Source: an uncultured Duganella sp. (GTDB taxonomy: Bacteria; Pseudomonadota; Gammaproteobacteria; Burkholderiales; Burkholderiaceae). From it: DNA of 15,954 bases. A program made the position numbers and the translations under genes. The first letter of the stretch is position 1; each line of letters opens with the position of its first letter. Below the pieces are notes generated by a model. It made no database searches and was not told the DNA's origin. It was given only the letters and a program-made list of their open reading frames with translations. Positions 14,522-15,954 of the stretch are shown piece after piece. The stretch covers positions 1 to 15,954 of the forward strand of contig CAMLSG010000124.1 in assembly GCA_946482635.1 (NCBI GenBank). The letters run 5' to 3'.

Positions 14522-14537
14522 ATTGAGCTTGCTCAAT
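14522..14537. repeat. Perfect short palindrome between two minus-strand genes
   Basis: ATTGAGC at 14522-14528 and GCTCAAT at 14531-14537 form a perfect 7-base inverted repeat around two bases. It lies 12 bases after the end of the gamma-glutamylcyclotransferase-like gene and about 50 bases before the frameshifted gene. There is no T tract, so an operator or weak hairpin is more likely than a terminator. Confidence 0.4.
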
Positions 14538-14548
14538 GGGCGACCGCT

Positions 14549-14902
14549 TCAAGCCAGGTCGCGGGCGTCCACGTAAGCCCACGCAACAGTGCCGGATGCC
14601 AGCGTGACGCTATGCCGACGATACGCTGCTACCTCGTACTGGTCCGCTTGCTGCAGTTCCTCAGGCGTGACTAGCAGTACCGAGCCGGTGACTGAATCCA
14701 TCTCGCTGCGGCTGCGCCAAATGATCGGATGGTGCGTCTTGCCGCTCGTCGCAACCACGGCAGGATCATCGATCTCCAGCAGCCCGAGCTTATACCCGTT
14801 CAACTTGTCCGCCATGCCTTCAAGCCTGCGTCCAAACGTCGCAAGCTGAACGCCTTCTTGTTGCAGCGTCCCATAAGAAAACAGCTTCTCAAACTTCTCC
14901 AT
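14549..14902 (-). CDS. Gamma-glutamylcyclotransferase-like (AIG2/GGCT fold) protein
   Basis: This 117-residue protein has the GGCT/AIG2 signature YGTLQ at 10-14, which forms the substrate loop. It also has the catalytic glutamate of the family, E90, within ADQYEVAAYRR. The length is typical. Members release 5-oxoproline from gamma-glutamyl peptides or amines in the cytoplasm, in glutathione or amine turnover; the exact substrate cannot be told here. I chose the ATG at 14902 since GGAGG sits 5 bases upstream and the protein then starts right before the YGTL strand. The frame is open to 14962 but that start has no ribosome-binding site. A TTGACA at 14953-14958, read on the minus strand, could be its -35. 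Confidence 0.88.
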   Translation of the reverse strand: MEKFEKLFSYGTLQQEGVQLATFGRRLEGMADKLNGYKLGLLEIDDPAVVATSGKTHHPIIWRSRSEMDSVTGSVLLVTPEELQQADQYEVAAYRRHSVTLASGTVAWAYVDARDLA

Positions 14903-14929
14903 CTCGCCTCCGATGCGAACATTGAATTG

Positions 14930-14958
14930 TTTTAATGATAATGTAACGCGGCTGTCAA
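14930..14958 (-). promoter_or_regulatory. Possible promoter of the GGCT-like gene
   Basis: On the minus strand a perfect TTGACA (14958-14953) is followed after 17 bases by TTAAAA (14935-14930), a modest -10. The leader to the ATG at 14902 would be about 20 bases and includes the GGAGG site. Confidence 0.45.
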
Positions 14959-14987
14959 CCATTCAAATACCAATACCGGAGCAAAGA

Positions 14988-15954
14988 ATGCGACAAGATA
15001 TCCAGCCACGTTTCCGATCATTCCTGCGTGTGTTCAGCGGCCTGCTGCTGATGGCCTCCGCAGGCTTCGCGGCCGCAGAACCATGCCGCAAGATCAGTAC
15101 TGAAGCCGAGCTTTCCAGCTACACCCAAACACAGGGAACCCTGGCCACAGTAGCCAGGGATATCTGCTATGCCGAGGGCACAGCGTGGGAAGAGAAGTCG
15201 CCAGCCGGCGCTTACGACGTCACGCTGGACCAGCGCTTCGACTTCTACCGTCCCGCTTCGCTGCCAGCGTCGCAAAGGCTGCCCTTGATCATCTGGGCGC
15301 ATCCGAACGGCATGACCGATAACCTGCCGCAGCAGGGCGATCTTTATCCAAAGCTGGTAACGCCCGCGCTGGCGCTGGGCTTCGCGTTTATGTCGGTCGA
15401 ATTCCGCCATCCGGTTGCGAGCCAACGGTATGGTCAGCCGCCCAATCTCGATATACCCAACACGGACATCGCTCGCGCAGTGCAATGGGCGCGGCACCGC
15501 TCCGGCATGCTCGGCATTGATGCCACGAATATTTTCATCGTCGGCCAATCACGCGGCACGCTTGGGCTGATGAATGCCTTGTCGAAGAACCTGGCCGATG
15601 ACCAGAGCCCGTTCCCATACCAGACCAAGTCTTCGCGTGTCAGGGCCGTATATGCGGTGCAAGCGCAAACCAGCTACGAGAAAGAACAGGTCAAGCAGAC
15701 CTTTATCCACCCGGACAGTTGGCTGGCATTCGATGAGCTCTACGCAAACTTTCACCAACCGGGCAGTGCGATCAACGAAATCACTACCGACGATCCGCCT
15801 ATCGCGATGCGCTACGAGCGCATGCCGACCGACCAGTCGCTGCAAACAGTCGTGCCACTGCATCTGCCAGCGCAGAACGGAAGCTGCGCTTATCCGGAGG
15901 GATGCTTCGACTTCCATCATCCGAACTTCGGCCTGAAACTGCACTTGGCATTCA
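14988..15954 (+). CDS. Secreted alpha/beta hydrolase, 3' end cut by window edge
   Basis: The visible 322 codons encode an exported hydrolase of the alpha/beta fold. The N-terminus has a signal peptide of about 30 residues (FLRVFSGLLLMASAGFAAA). Residues after about 95 give the first core strand and oxyanion-type loop (LPLIIWAHPNG). The nucleophile elbow is G-Q-S-R-G with serine S188. Four or more cysteines suggest disulfides, in line with export. The catalytic acid and histidine probably lie in the last part, near the DFHHPNF stretch or beyond the edge. The substrate class (ester, peptide or polymer) cannot be told. GGAG at 14978-14981 lies 6 bases before the ATG. It is divergent from the GGCT-like gene. 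Confidence 0.85.
   Translation, partial: MRQDIQPRFRSFLRVFSGLLLMASAGFAAAEPCRKISTEAELSSYTQTQGTLATVARDICYAEGTAWEEKSPAGAYDVTLDQRFDFYRPASLPASQRLPLIIWAHPNGMTDNLPQQGDLYPKLVTPALALGFAFMSVEFRHPVASQRYGQPPNLDIPNTDIARAVQWARHRSGMLGIDATNIFIVGQSRGTLGLMNALSKNLADDQSPFPYQTKSSRVRAVYAVQAQTSYEKEQVKQTFIHPDSWLAFDELYANFHQPGSAINEITTDDPPIAMRYERMPTDQSLQTVVPLHLPAQNGSCAYPEGCFDFHHPNFGLKLHLAF

Overview
The window looks like chromosomal DNA of a GC-rich betaproteobacterium, most likely a member of the Oxalobacteraceae such as Massilia, Duganella or Janthinobacterium. That placement is an inference from base composition, codon use and the mix of gene families; no rRNA or other taxonomic marker is present. Genes are densely packed. 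No phage, integrase, insertion sequence, CRISPR array, tRNA or rRNA was seen.

Left part (1-3918). A membrane-anchored zinc-ribbon protein of unknown role is followed by the co-chaperone pair cbpA-cbpM. A tiny, very polar and probably disordered protein lies on the minus strand. Next come a LysR regulator and a divergently transcribed FMN-dependent azoreductase (azoR), with LysR-type operator candidates between them.

Centre (3919-9636). azoR is followed by an inverted pair of REP-like hairpin units and a good Rho-independent terminator. A two-gene NAD salvage operon follows: a nicotinamidase-like cysteine hydrolase whose stop overlaps the start of pncB. It converges, with a 13-bp overlap, on a minus-strand operon made of a TehA/SLAC1-family transporter and a GlxA-type (DJ-1/PfpI plus AraC) regulator. 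The divergent region between that operon and a guanidinium exporter of the SugE/Gdx type carries three copies of an 8-bp motif and looks like an operator. Three small minus-strand genes follow: an unknown 99-aa protein, a secreted NTF2/SnoaL-like protein and an ABM-fold monooxygenase-like protein.

Right part (9685-15954). A TonB-dependent siderophore receptor has a clear promoter with a Fur box over the predicted transcription start, so it is very likely iron-repressed. The ABM and NTF2-like genes lie directly downstream and may be co-transcribed. Then come a second tiny polar protein, which shares sequence blocks with the first, and a lone periplasmic solute-binding protein. A HigA-type antitoxin has no HigB partner beside it. 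A small GTG-started protein converges on higA. Two small membrane-protein genes follow in a slightly AT-richer patch, and the upstream one carries an apparent single-base frameshift. The window ends with a gamma-glutamylcyclotransferase-like protein and a secreted alpha/beta hydrolase that runs off the right edge.

I did not find a clearly new multi-gene system. The strongest leads are the two related tiny disordered proteins, the repeated-motif operator between the SLAC1/GlxA operon and sugE, the frameshifted membrane gene, and the orphan higA with its convergent unknown neighbour.
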